Positions 1 through 6,543 of a DNA stretch of 12,051 nt are shown piece by piece. Under the pieces are notes generated by a model. That model had not been told where the DNA came from. It worked only from the letters and a program-made list of their open reading frames with translations, and did no database searches. The stretch is from RGIG8775 sp045537235 (GTDB taxonomy: Bacteria; Bacillota; Clostridia; Oscillospirales; CAG-272): assembly GCA_045537235.1 (NCBI GenBank), contig JAZSPB010000088.1, positions 1-12,051 of the forward strand. Reading direction: 5' to 3'. The number at the start of each line of letters is the position of its first letter. Position 1 is the first letter of the stretch. A program made the position numbers and the translations under genes.

Positions 1-176
1 GGTCGCTTTTTTGAAAAAAAGCTCCGCAAAAAAATTTTCTATTGCGCCCTTATAAAATTTGAGCGAACATACTGCACCCCATGGGGGACCACTATGTTCG
101 CTCAAACTATAAAATGGGCGCAATAGAAAAGTTTTTGCGGAGCTTTTTTCAAAAAGCGACCTCCCCGCCCGCAGGC
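1..176. repeat. Long palindromic repeat, copy 1
   Basis: The stretch 1-161 reads as one long imperfect palindrome. GGTCGCTTTTTTGAAAAA at the left edge is mirrored by the segment ending GCGACC at 161. Inner stem pieces CTATTGCGCCC (39-49) and GGGCGCAATAG (116-126) pair perfectly, as do GAGCGAACATA and TATGTTCGCTC next to the centre. The arms enclose a 21-nt loop containing CCCCATGGGG. A GC-rich shoulder (162-176) follows and ends only a few bases from the typA stop codon; the matching left shoulder would lie outside the window. Related copies occur at 2206-2333, 6355-6536, 7748-8037 and 11871-12051. No transposase or target duplication was seen. Beyond typA it could act as a terminator or RNA-stabilising hairpin; that role is inference. 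Confidence 0.85.
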
Positions 177-180
177 GGCT

Positions 181-2010
181 TTAAAGACCGCGGCGAGCGC
201 GCATTTGCGCTTTCATACGAAGCTCGGTGTTGAGGATCTTTTTGCGGAGGCGAATGCTCTTGGGGGTGACCTCAATAAGCTCGTCATCGTTAATGAATTC
301 GATGGCCTCTTCCAGTGTGAAGATGATGGGAGGCGTGAGAAGCAGCTTTTCGTCAGCTCCTGCGGAGCGGATGGCAGTCAGGTGCTTTTCCTTACAGGGA
401 TTGATGGCAATATCGTCGTTCTTGGGGTTTTCGCCCACGATCATACCCTCATAGACGGGGGTCTGGGGACCGACGAACAAGTTGCCGCGCTCTTGGCTGT
501 TATACAGACCGTAGCGGGTGGTCACGCCGTTTTCCGAGGCGACAAGAGAGCCGGTAAAACGCATCACGATCTCGCCGCGGTAGGGCTGATAGTCTTCAAA
601 GATGGAGTTCATGATGCCTTCGCCGTGGGTAGCGGTCAAGAACTCGGAGCGGTAACCGAACAAACCGCGCGAGGGGATGATATACTCAATGCGGGTACGG
701 TTGCCGACGGGGGTCATTTCCACCAGATCACCCTTGCGGCGACCCAGTTTTTCCACAACAGCGCCCACATAGTCCATGGGAACATCCAGTGTCACGCGCT
801 CCATAGGCTCGCATTTCACGCCGTCGATCTCTTTATAAAGCACACGGGGGTTGGAGCAGCAAAGCTCAAAGCCCTCTCGACGCATATTTTCGATCAGAAT
901 GGAAAGGTGCATCTCGCCGCGTCCTGCCACCTTGAATTCCTCGGTGGTATCGCCGTCGGACACACGGAGAGAGACGTCCTTGAGAAGCTCTCGGTAAAGT
1001 CTGTCGCGGAGCTGACGGGAGGTGACGAACTTACCCTCTTTTCCTGCGAAGGGGCTGGTATTGACCGAGAAGGTCATCTCCAAGGTAGGTTCGCTGACCT
1101 TGACGAACTCCAGCGGTTCCGGCGCGTTCAGGCCGGTGACGGTATCACCGATGGTGATCGACTCGGCGCCCGAGAAGCAGACGATATCACCCACGCGAGC
1201 GGTTTCTACGGGAACCCGTGCAAGACCGTCGATCTGGAACAGCGCAACGACCTTGGCGCGCTTGGGCGACTCACCCGAATGGTAGTTACAAACGTAAACG
1301 TCTTGATTCTTGCGGATCACACCGCGCTCAATGCGACCGATACCGATACGACCGACATACTCATTGTAGTCGATGGAGGACACAAGCAACTGAAGCTCGC
1401 CCTCCTCATCGCCCTCGGAAGCGGGGATATAGTCAATGATCTTATCAAAGAGGGGGATCAAGTCGGTGCCTGCGACGTTGGGATTCTCGGTGGCGGTACC
1501 GGCACGACCCGAGCAGTAGAGCATGGGGCTGTCAAGCTGCTCATCGTTGGCACCGAGATCGATCAGAAGCTCAAGGATCTCGTCCTCCACCTCACCGATC
1601 CGCGCGTCGGGCTTATCGATCTTGTTGATGACCACAATAACGCGATGCTCAAGCTCCAAGGCTCTCTGGAGCACGAAACGGGTCTGAGGCATGGGACCTT
1701 CCGCCGCGTCTACCAGCAGGATAACGCCGTTGACCATTTTGAGGATACGCTCCACCTCGCCGCCGAAGTCCGCGTGACCGGGGGTATCTATAATATTGAT
1801 CTTGGTATTTTTGTAATGCACTGCGGTATTTTTGGCAAGAATGGTGATGCCGCGCTCACGCTCAAGGGCATTGCTGTCCATGACGCGATCCTCGGTCTCT
1901 TGGTTTTCTCTGTATGCACCGCCCTGCTTGAGCAATTCGTCCACAAGGGTGGTTTTTCCGTGGTCAACGTGCGCGATAATGGCGACGTTGCGAAGATCCT
2001 CTCTGATCAA
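181..2010 (-). CDS. typA: Ribosome-associated translational GTPase TypA/BipA
   Basis: TypA/BipA is a ribosome-binding GTPase of the EF-G/LepA class, involved in 50S assembly and stress or cold adaptation. Read from a TTG start at 2010 the protein has 609 residues, the usual family length. The G domain shows the P-loop AHVDHGKT (residues 13-20), a RGITI switch element (53-57), DTPGH (75-79) and NKID (129-132). The elongation-factor domains II, III and V and the TypA-specific C-terminal part follow; the protein ends in a basic RARRGL tail. An in-frame ATG lies 46 codons upstream, but the extra residues do not match the family and there is a good AAAGGAG nine bases before the TTG, so the TTG start is preferred. 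The gene is monocistronic here, flanked by repeat copies on both sides. Identity is very secure; the start is fairly secure. Confidence 0.96.
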   Translation of the reverse strand: MIREDLRNVAIIAHVDHGKTTLVDELLKQGGAYRENQETEDRVMDSNALERERGITILAKNTAVHYKNTKINIIDTPGHADFGGEVERILKMVNGVILLVDAAEGPMPQTRFVLQRALELEHRVIVVINKIDKPDARIGEVEDEILELLIDLGANDEQLDSPMLYCSGRAGTATENPNVAGTDLIPLFDKIIDYIPASEGDEEGELQLLVSSIDYNEYVGRIGIGRIERGVIRKNQDVYVCNYHSGESPKRAKVVALFQIDGLARVPVETARVGDIVCFSGAESITIGDTVTGLNAPEPLEFVKVSEPTLEMTFSVNTSPFAGKEGKFVTSRQLRDRLYRELLKDVSLRVSDGDTTEEFKVAGRGEMHLSILIENMRREGFELCCSNPRVLYKEIDGVKCEPMERVTLDVPMDYVGAVVEKLGRRKGDLVEMTPVGNRTRIEYIIPSRGLFGYRSEFLTATHGEGIMNSIFEDYQPYRGEIVMRFTGSLVASENGVTTRYGLYNSQERGNLFVGPQTPVYEGMIVGENPKNDDIAINPCKEKHLTAIRSAGADEKLLLTPPIIFTLEEAIEFINDDELIEVTPKSIRLRKKILNTELRMKAQMRARRGL

Positions 2011-2019
2011 AGCCGTTTT

Positions 2020-2026
2020 CTCCTTT
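2020..2026 (-). promoter_or_regulatory. Ribosome binding site deciding the TTG start of typA
   Basis: On the minus strand AAAGGAG is followed by nine bases and then TTG ATC AGA GAG GAT. The residues just after this TTG match the conserved TypA N-terminus (IREDLRNVAII). The upstream in-frame ATG gives a 46-residue extension unlike the family. Confidence 0.75.
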
Positions 2027-2055
2027 TTGTTCCGAATTTTTTCGAATCTTATACA

Positions 2056-2068
2056 ATTATATATTATA
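2056..2068 (-). promoter_or_regulatory. Probable -10 region of typA
   Basis: Two overlapping-register TATAAT hexamers occur on the minus strand (2063-2068 and 2056-2061), 45-60 bases upstream of the TTG start. No good -35 is visible 17 bases upstream (TTTATT is the best), so only the -10 part is convincing. Confidence 0.45.
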
Positions 2069-2205
2069 ACACGATTTTCCGTCGGAATAAATACACCAAA
2101 CGACGATTTTTTTATCTCCCGAGACGATGTTTTTGTGAGTTTTACCAATTTTCTGCCTTTTTCCTGATGCTATTGAACCAAAATGCTATAACAAGTTCTG
2201 GTTCT

Positions 2206-2333
2206 GGCACCTGCAGGCGAGGGGAGGTCACTTTTTGAAAGAAAAGCAACACTTTCTTTGAAAGTGCGCAAAAAACTTTTGTTCTGCGCTTCTTTTAAGT
2301 TTGTGCGAACATACTGCGGTTAATTGGGGATGC
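2206..2333. repeat. Half copy of the palindromic repeat (copy 2, left arm only)
   Basis: Starting at a GC-rich shoulder (GGCACCTGCAGGCG), this follows one arm of the family: GAGGTCACTTTTTGAAAG, then a small CACTTTC/GAAAGTG hairpin, GCGCAAAAAACTTTT, and GTGCGAACATA near 2303-2313, then a stretch corresponding to the 21-nt loop. After that the mirrored arm is absent or too degraded to recognise. The arm resembles the right arm of the copy at 6355-6536 rather than those of the other copies. It lies between the divergent typA and structured-RNA promoters. Confidence 0.75.
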
Positions 2334-2383
2334 TTTTTTGTGCAGGATTTAAATGGGGAGTGGGAGTGATTTTGGTAAAATGC

Positions 2384-2412
2384 TTGACTTTTGGGGCAAC
2401 GAGTGGTATAAT
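2384..2412 (+). promoter_or_regulatory. Strong sigma-A promoter of the structured RNA
   Basis: TTGACT (2384-2389), a 17-base spacer and TATAAT (2407-2412) give a near-consensus sigma-A promoter. The expected start point (about 2419) coincides with the first base of a 12-bp closing stem of the downstream RNA. This is the best promoter in the window. Confidence 0.85.
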
Positions 2413-2418
2413 GAGTAT

Positions 2419-2612
2419 GCCAAACAAACTGAATATACAAGAAAATGGGGGAGTTTTTCTATTTATTAGGGATACTTATGCCCTTTTTTAAGCATACTCT
2501 AAGTATTGAATTTGATAAAATGCAAATTCCTTATACTTGGAGTATGGCCGGAATTGATAGTTGATAGTATAAGTATCTATTTCACCCATCTTGTATAAAA
2601 AGTTTGTTTGGC
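2419..2612 (+). ncRNA. Structured RNA with 6S-RNA-like architecture
   Basis: The predicted transcript starts with GCCAAACAAACT (2419-2430), perfectly complementary to AGTTTGTTTGGC (2601-2612). Moving inward, ATACAAGA (2433-2440) pairs with TCTTGTAT (2589-2596) and TGGG (2444-2447) with CCCA (2585-2588). After an asymmetric open region (2448-2470 facing 2578-2584), GATACTTAT (2471-2479) pairs with ATAAGTATC (2569-2577). A 14-bp hairpin, CATACTCTAAGTAT with ATACTTGGAGTATG (2493-2506/2533-2546, one G-U), is capped by GAATTT/AAATTC. The result is a rod of about 194 nt with a central bubble and its ends closed on each other. This is the size and shape of bacterial 6S RNA, which binds sigma-A RNA polymerase. 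The stems are seen directly; the 6S identity is inference, and a cis-acting leader for the next gene is the alternative. Confidence 0.6.
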
Positions 2613-2634
2613 GACAACCGGAGTTTGCGTTTTT

Positions 2635-2672
2635 AGTGCGTTGGCTTCGGCTGGCGCACTTTTTATTTTATC
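2635..2672 (+). terminator. Intrinsic terminator with UUCG loop after the structured RNA
   Basis: An 11-bp stem (AGTGCGTTGGC at 2635-2645 with GCTGGCGCACT at 2650-2660, including G-U pairs) closes a TTCG tetraloop and is followed by TTTTATTTTAT. It sits downstream of the closing stem of the structured RNA and only about 25 bases before the lipoprotein start codon. It therefore separates the promoter at 2384 from that gene. Confidence 0.8.
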
Positions 2673-2697
2673 TCATTTTACTACGGAGGACAAGAAA

Positions 2698-3999
2698 ATG
2701 AACAAAAGAACAGCGACAACTCTTATTTCGGCTTTCTTCTTGGTACTGCTTGTATGTGTACTATCGGGTTGCGGCATTCACTTCCACAAGTACGATTCCG
2801 CAAGCTGCACGGTTTCTCCCATGTGCGAATGCGGAAAGATCAAGGGAGAGCCGCTCGGACACGATTATGCCGATGCCACTTGCACCGAGCCGCAGGTCTG
2901 CACCCGTTGCGGCGACACCACGGGAACTCGTTTGGGACACAGTTACTCGGGAACGCCTTCCTGCACCGAGCCGCAGAAGTGTGATCGTTGCGGAGAATCC
3001 AACGGAATCATTTTAGGTCATGACTACACAGCAGCGACCTGCACCGAGCCATCGGAATGCCTTCGCTGTGGGGAAACCGCCGACAATGCACTGGGACATT
3101 CCTTTGGGGCGGCCACTTGTACTACACCCCAAACCTGTAGACGTTGTGATGCAACCAAAGGAAGTGCGAAGGGGCACAACTATTCCGCTGCCACCTGTGA
3201 AAAGGCCGCAACTTGTTCTCGATGCAATCAAACCAAGGGGTCTGCCCTCGGTCACAGCTACGGAACGGTAGCCACCTGCACCAAGGCACAGACCTGTAAC
3301 CGTTGTCAAAAAACGCTTACGCCCGCCAAGGGGCACAATTACACAGAGGCTACTTGTACATCTGCCAAAAAGTGCAAAAATTGCGGCAATGTTGCAAGTC
3401 CCGCGTTAGGTCATGATTACACGGCGGCCACCTGTACATCTCCCAAGATCTGTAAGCGGTGCAATGCCACATCGGGCAGTGCTTTGAGTCACAACTACAC
3501 CGCGGCGACCTGTACCAAGCCCAAGACTTGTAAGAATTGTCATAAGACCAGTGGGGCGGCGCTGGGACATAATTATGTAGATGATTCTTGTATCCGTTGC
3601 GGACAGCTCGTCCCGGTGAGGTTGGAGGAGTTGTATGTAATTAATTCGAACTATTATTCGTACGAAAAGGGACAATTTACCGATACATATGGGGACACTT
3701 ATAGTGGCTCTCACCATTATCGTGGCTACTGGTCAGATGATTGTTTCTCCGTTCACAATCTAAAAAAAGAGTATACAACCCTTTCCGGCTCCTTTGTGGC
3801 CGGTGCCGAAATGTATGCAACGGTTGATATCGAAATATATGTTGATGGTGTTTTGAAACACAAAATAACTGGATTCAACAGGGAAACAGGAAAAGTAGAC
3901 TTCACGATAAATGTTAGCAACGGAAGCAAATTATCAATATACATTTCATTAGCTAATCAGATAGACATCGGCCTCGTCAATGCCGAGCTTACAAAATAA
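2698..3999 (+). CDS. Lipoprotein with ten Cys/His-rich repeats and NPCBM-like C-terminal domain
   Basis: The 433-residue protein starts at an ATG preceded by GGAGG nine bases upstream. A hydrophobic signal segment (about 9-22) ends in the lipobox LSGC with Cys25, so it should be a membrane-anchored exported lipoprotein. Residues 30-290 hold ten tandem units of 25-27 residues with the pattern H-x-Y...C-x5-C-x2-C...LG, and a broken eleventh unit follows (291-303). Three Cys and one His per unit could form one metal (zinc) site each; that is inference. The last 130 residues have alternating beta-type sequence (VDIEIYVDGVLKHKI, KLSIYISLA) resembling NPCBM/NEW2-type carbohydrate-binding modules, moderately likely. 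Substrate and role are unknown. No promoter is visible between the terminator ending at 2672 and the gene, so expression probably depends on read-through. A bidirectional terminator follows. Confidence 0.85.
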   Translation: MNKRTATTLISAFFLVLLVCVLSGCGIHFHKYDSASCTVSPMCECGKIKGEPLGHDYADATCTEPQVCTRCGDTTGTRLGHSYSGTPSCTEPQKCDRCGESNGIILGHDYTAATCTEPSECLRCGETADNALGHSFGAATCTTPQTCRRCDATKGSAKGHNYSAATCEKAATCSRCNQTKGSALGHSYGTVATCTKAQTCNRCQKTLTPAKGHNYTEATCTSAKKCKNCGNVASPALGHDYTAATCTSPKICKRCNATSGSALSHNYTAATCTKPKTCKNCHKTSGAALGHNYVDDSCIRCGQLVPVRLEELYVINSNYYSYEKGQFTDTYGDTYSGSHHYRGYWSDDCFSVHNLKKEYTTLSGSFVAGAEMYATVDIEIYVDGVLKHKITGFNRETGKVDFTINVSNGSKLSIYISLANQIDIGLVNAELTK

Positions 4000-4044
4000 A
4001 ATCCCCATTCTTGACTGAATTGTGCGCTTCATTCAAGAAAAAAC

Positions 4045-4083
4045 AACGCAGCCAAGAGATCTTCTCTCAAGGCTGCGTTTTTT
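4045..4083. terminator. Bidirectional terminator between the lipoprotein and AraC genes
   Basis: AACGCAGCC and GGCTGCGTT form a 9-bp stem, with a further AGAGA/TCTCT pairing inside. The plus strand continues in TTTTTT and the minus strand in a GTTTTTTC tract, so it can serve both convergent genes. Confidence 0.9.
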
Positions 4084-4091
4084 AGGCGCGG

Positions 4092-4901
4092 TTACGTTCG
4101 TCCGCGCTGTTTGCGATATTCGCGGGGGGAGATCAAAAAGCGAGTGCGGAAACGGCGGGAAAAATAAAATTGGTCGCAAAAGCCAAGGCTCGCACTGATA
4201 TCGCCTACCGATCGAGTGGAGGACAAAAGCAGGCGGCGCGCCTCAAACATTAGCAGATCCTCAATGTATCTCGCTACGGTGGTACCCATTTCTTTGGAAA
4301 AAACGGTGCTCAAGTGGGCGGCGGAACAAAAGACGGCGCTCGCCACCTCGGAAACGGTAAGTCCGGCGGACAGATGGTCGCGGATATAGAGGATGGCCGA
4401 CTCCACCGTTTGAGAGTGGCTGATGCTGCGCCCCTCTTGCCAATAGGCATCGGCGGCGAAGTCCGCAACGGTGCGCCAAAGCTCACCCATGAGCAAAATC
4501 TGCTTGGCGGCATCCTCCGAGCGGTACCAAGAAAGAAGCTGCTCCATCTGTTGCCTTGAGCGTTCCCGTTTGGCAAAATGTCGGGAGGCGGCGAACAAAT
4601 CGTAGCCGTCGGGGAGAATGATATTGATGTGAAAAAACAGCTTGGTCACCGAGTCGGTACCGTAAAATCCGCAGGAGGCACCGCACGGTGCGAGGTACAC
4701 AAACCCCGGCTCAAGCGGCATTTGCTCCTCCTCCGAGATCAGCATCCCCGCCCCCTCCATCACATAATACAGACGCGAAAAGGGAGACGGCAAGGGCGAC
4801 TGGCGCCACTTCTCGTCGGTCACCACATAGCCGTCCTGCGAGACGGACAGATGATTCAAGCTGACAAAATCCGAAAACCGCGAGTGTCGTTCGATCTCCA
4901 T
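4092..4901 (-). CDS. AraC-family transcriptional regulator
   Basis: This 269-residue protein has the two-part layout of sugar-responsive AraC/XylS regulators. An N-terminal cupin-like sensor comes first (about 15-95, with FSRLYYVMEGAG and EPGFVYLAPCG). The C-terminal DNA-binding domain follows (about 165-265) with two helix-turn-helix units: LTVSEVASAVFCSAAHLSTVF (181-201) and VGDISASLGFCDQFYFSRRF (232-251), then the typical SPREYRKQ ending. ATG at 4901 is preceded by GGAGGAG. It is transcribed divergently from the alpha-L-fucosidase at 5041. With the direct repeats in the shared intergenic region, this makes it the likely activator of that gene, responding to a fucosylated or related sugar; the ligand is inference. 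Confidence 0.93.
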   Translation of the reverse strand: MEIERHSRFSDFVSLNHLSVSQDGYVVTDEKWRQSPLPSPFSRLYYVMEGAGMLISEEEQMPLEPGFVYLAPCGASCGFYGTDSVTKLFFHINIILPDGYDLFAASRHFAKRERSRQQMEQLLSWYRSEDAAKQILLMGELWRTVADFAADAYWQEGRSISHSQTVESAILYIRDHLSAGLTVSEVASAVFCSAAHLSTVFSKEMGTTVARYIEDLLMFEARRLLLSSTRSVGDISASLGFCDQFYFSRRFRTRFLISPREYRKQRGRT

Positions 4902-4910
4902 AGCTCCTCC

Positions 4911-4942
4911 GAAAAATCCATAAATCTTTTTGAAAAATCCAT
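4911..4942. promoter_or_regulatory. Candidate AraC-type operator: direct repeats 21 bp apart
   Basis: GAAAAATCCAT occurs twice in the same orientation, at 4911-4921 and 4932-4942, exactly 21 bp apart (two helical turns). AraC-family monomers typically bind such tandem half-sites, with the downstream one abutting the -35 of the activated promoter. Here the second repeat touches the proposed -35 of the fucosidase promoter. Confidence 0.6.
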
Positions 4943-4970
4943 GTTAATTGCATTAAAAATGTGATATTCT
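4942..4970 (+). promoter_or_regulatory. Probable activator-dependent promoter of the fucosidase gene
   Basis: A poor -35 (TGTTAA, 4942-4947), a 17-base spacer and TATTCT (4965-4970) preceded by TGA (extended -10) fit an activator-dependent promoter. Downstream, ATAAAC (4983-4988) and GTTTAT (4997-5002) form an inverted repeat in the leader that could be a second regulator site or a hairpin. Confidence 0.45.
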
Positions 4971-5040
4971 AAAGAAAAGCACATAAACCGCTTTCAGTTT
5001 ATCACACTGCGCGGCAAATGTCAACAAGGAGGAATCAATT

Positions 5041-6354
5041 ATGTCAAGCTATGTTCGCAGAAAGTCGCCCGGAAATACCGACTGGTTTGTTCATGACCGC
5101 TTCGGTATGTTCATTCACTTCGGTCTTTATGCCCTGCCCGCTCGCCATGAGTGGATCAAAAAGCGCGAGGCCATTCCCGACGAAAAGTACAACCGCTATT
5201 TCGAGCATTTTGATCCCGATCTGTTCGATGCCAAAGAGTGGGCCAAGGCCGCCAAGGAAGCGGGCATGAAATACGCCGTGCTGACCACCAAGCACCATGA
5301 AGGCTTCTGTCTCTTTGACACGCAATACACCGATTTCAAGATCACCAACACCCCCTTCGGACGTGACCTGGTCAAGGAATATGTCGAAGCCTTCCGCGCC
5401 GAAGGCATCAAGGTCGGCTTTTATTATTCGCTCCTCGACTGGCACCACCCCGACTACACCGTTGACAAAAACCACCCCCGTCGCGATGATCCCACCGCCG
5501 TGGAGTATAACAAGACCTGCGACATGAAGCGGTATGCCGAATACATGAGAAATCAGGTTCGTGAGCTCCTGACCAACTACGGTGAGATCAGTATTCTTTG
5601 GTTTGATTTCTCCTTCAAGGGCGACCCCGTACACTATCCCCTGTTCCCCGGCAAGAGCAAAGACGATTGGGAGGCAGAGGAGCTGATCGCCTTGGCGCGC
5701 TCTCTCCAGCCCGGCATCATCATCGACAACCGCACCGACTTGGAGCAGGATATCGCCACCCCCGAGCAATACCAAGCCGAGCAGTGGCCTCGCCATAGTG
5801 AAACGGGCGAGCTTCTCACATGGGAAGCCTGCCAGACCTTCTCCGGCTCTTGGGGCTACTATCGCGACGAAATGACTTGGAAATCGCCCCAAATGCTTAT
5901 TGAAATGCTTTGCAAGACCGTGGCACTGGGCGGCAACCTGCTGATGAACGTCGGTCCCTGTGCGCGCGGCTATTTTGACAAACGCGCCACCGATGCCCTC
6001 AAGGTCTACGGAGAATGGATGAAATACAACGGTCGCTCGATCTACGGTTGCACCATGGCCGAGCCGGAATTCACCGCCCCCGCAGGCACCGTCCTGACCC
6101 AAAGCGAGGACGGCAAGCGCCTATACATCCACCTGTTCTCCTACCCCTTCGGCAATCTGGCCATGAAAAACATGGAAGGCAAGGTCGAATACGCCCAATT
6201 CCTCCACGATGCCAGCGAGATCCAATACACCGTAGGCAAGCCCTCCTGGACTGCCGGTGACGGACCCGCAGCAATGGAGGATGTCACCTTCTTCAAGCTC
6301 CCCGTGGTCAAGCCCGATGTTATCGTTCCCGTCATTGAGGTCTTCCTCAAGTAA
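5041..6354 (+). CDS. Alpha-L-fucosidase, glycoside hydrolase family 29
   Basis: GH29 enzymes remove terminal alpha-L-fucose from glycans by a retaining mechanism. The 437-residue protein shows the family's opening FGMFIHFGLY (21-30), the KHHEGF motif (84-89) and the ILWFDF strand, whose Asp189 is the expected nucleophile. Near residue 265 a TWEACQTFSGSWGY segment follows, and then GGNLLMNVGP. A short beta-rich C-terminal part completes it; there is no extra binding module. No signal peptide is present, so it should act in the cytoplasm on small imported fucosides. ATG at 5041 follows AAGGAGG with good spacing. It is a single-gene unit divergent from an AraC regulator and convergent with fucO, pointing to host- or diet-derived fucose use. 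Family is secure; exact linkage preference is not readable. Confidence 0.96.
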   Translation: MSSYVRRKSPGNTDWFVHDRFGMFIHFGLYALPARHEWIKKREAIPDEKYNRYFEHFDPDLFDAKEWAKAAKEAGMKYAVLTTKHHEGFCLFDTQYTDFKITNTPFGRDLVKEYVEAFRAEGIKVGFYYSLLDWHHPDYTVDKNHPRRDDPTAVEYNKTCDMKRYAEYMRNQVRELLTNYGEISILWFDFSFKGDPVHYPLFPGKSKDDWEAEELIALARSLQPGIIIDNRTDLEQDIATPEQYQAEQWPRHSETGELLTWEACQTFSGSWGYYRDEMTWKSPQMLIEMLCKTVALGGNLLMNVGPCARGYFDKRATDALKVYGEWMKYNGRSIYGCTMAEPEFTAPAGTVLTQSEDGKRLYIHLFSYPFGNLAMKNMEGKVEYAQFLHDASEIQYTVGKPSWTAGDGPAAMEDVTFFKLPVVKPDVIVPVIEVFLK

Positions 6355-6536
6355 AAAAAACGCTCCGCAAAAACTTTTCGCCCCCCTTATAAAATTTGAG
6401 CGAACATAGCATCCTCCCATAGGATGCAGTATGTTCGCTCAAATTTTATAAGGGCGCGGTAAAAAAGTTTTTTGCGCACTTTCGAAGAAAGTGTTGCTTT
6501 TCTTTCAAAAAAGCGACCTCCTGCGCCCGCAGGCAC
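6355..6536. repeat. Chimeric palindromic repeat, copy 3
   Basis: This copy fills the gap between the convergent fucosidase and fucO genes. The left arm starts directly at the fucosidase stop codon (CGCTCCGCAAAAACTTTTCG) and lacks the outer GGTCGC part. The right arm is longer and carries the CACTTTC/GAAAGTG sub-hairpin, CTTTCAAAAAAGCGACC and the GC-rich shoulder. The core AAATTTGAGCGAACATA is mirrored perfectly around a 21-nt loop, which itself contains a GCATCC/GGATGC hairpin. It probably serves as a terminator for both genes (inference). Confidence 0.85.
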
Positions 6537-6543
6537 CTCTAAA

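Noticed and set aside
62..114. GCGAACATA...TATGTTCGC as a LexA/SOS box
   Set aside because: The half-sites match a Firmicutes SOS box, but they are 21 bases apart instead of adjacent and occur in every repeat copy next to unrelated genes. They are better explained as the inner stem of the palindrome.
205..2238. 677-codon plus-strand open frame opposite typA
   Set aside because: Antisense shadow of typA; low-complexity composition, no family resemblance and no ribosome binding site.
2417..2491. 24-codon leader peptide (ATG just after the TATAAT at 2407)
   Set aside because: The ATG would fall at or before the transcription start and has no ribosome binding site; the region is better explained by the paired stems of the structured RNA.
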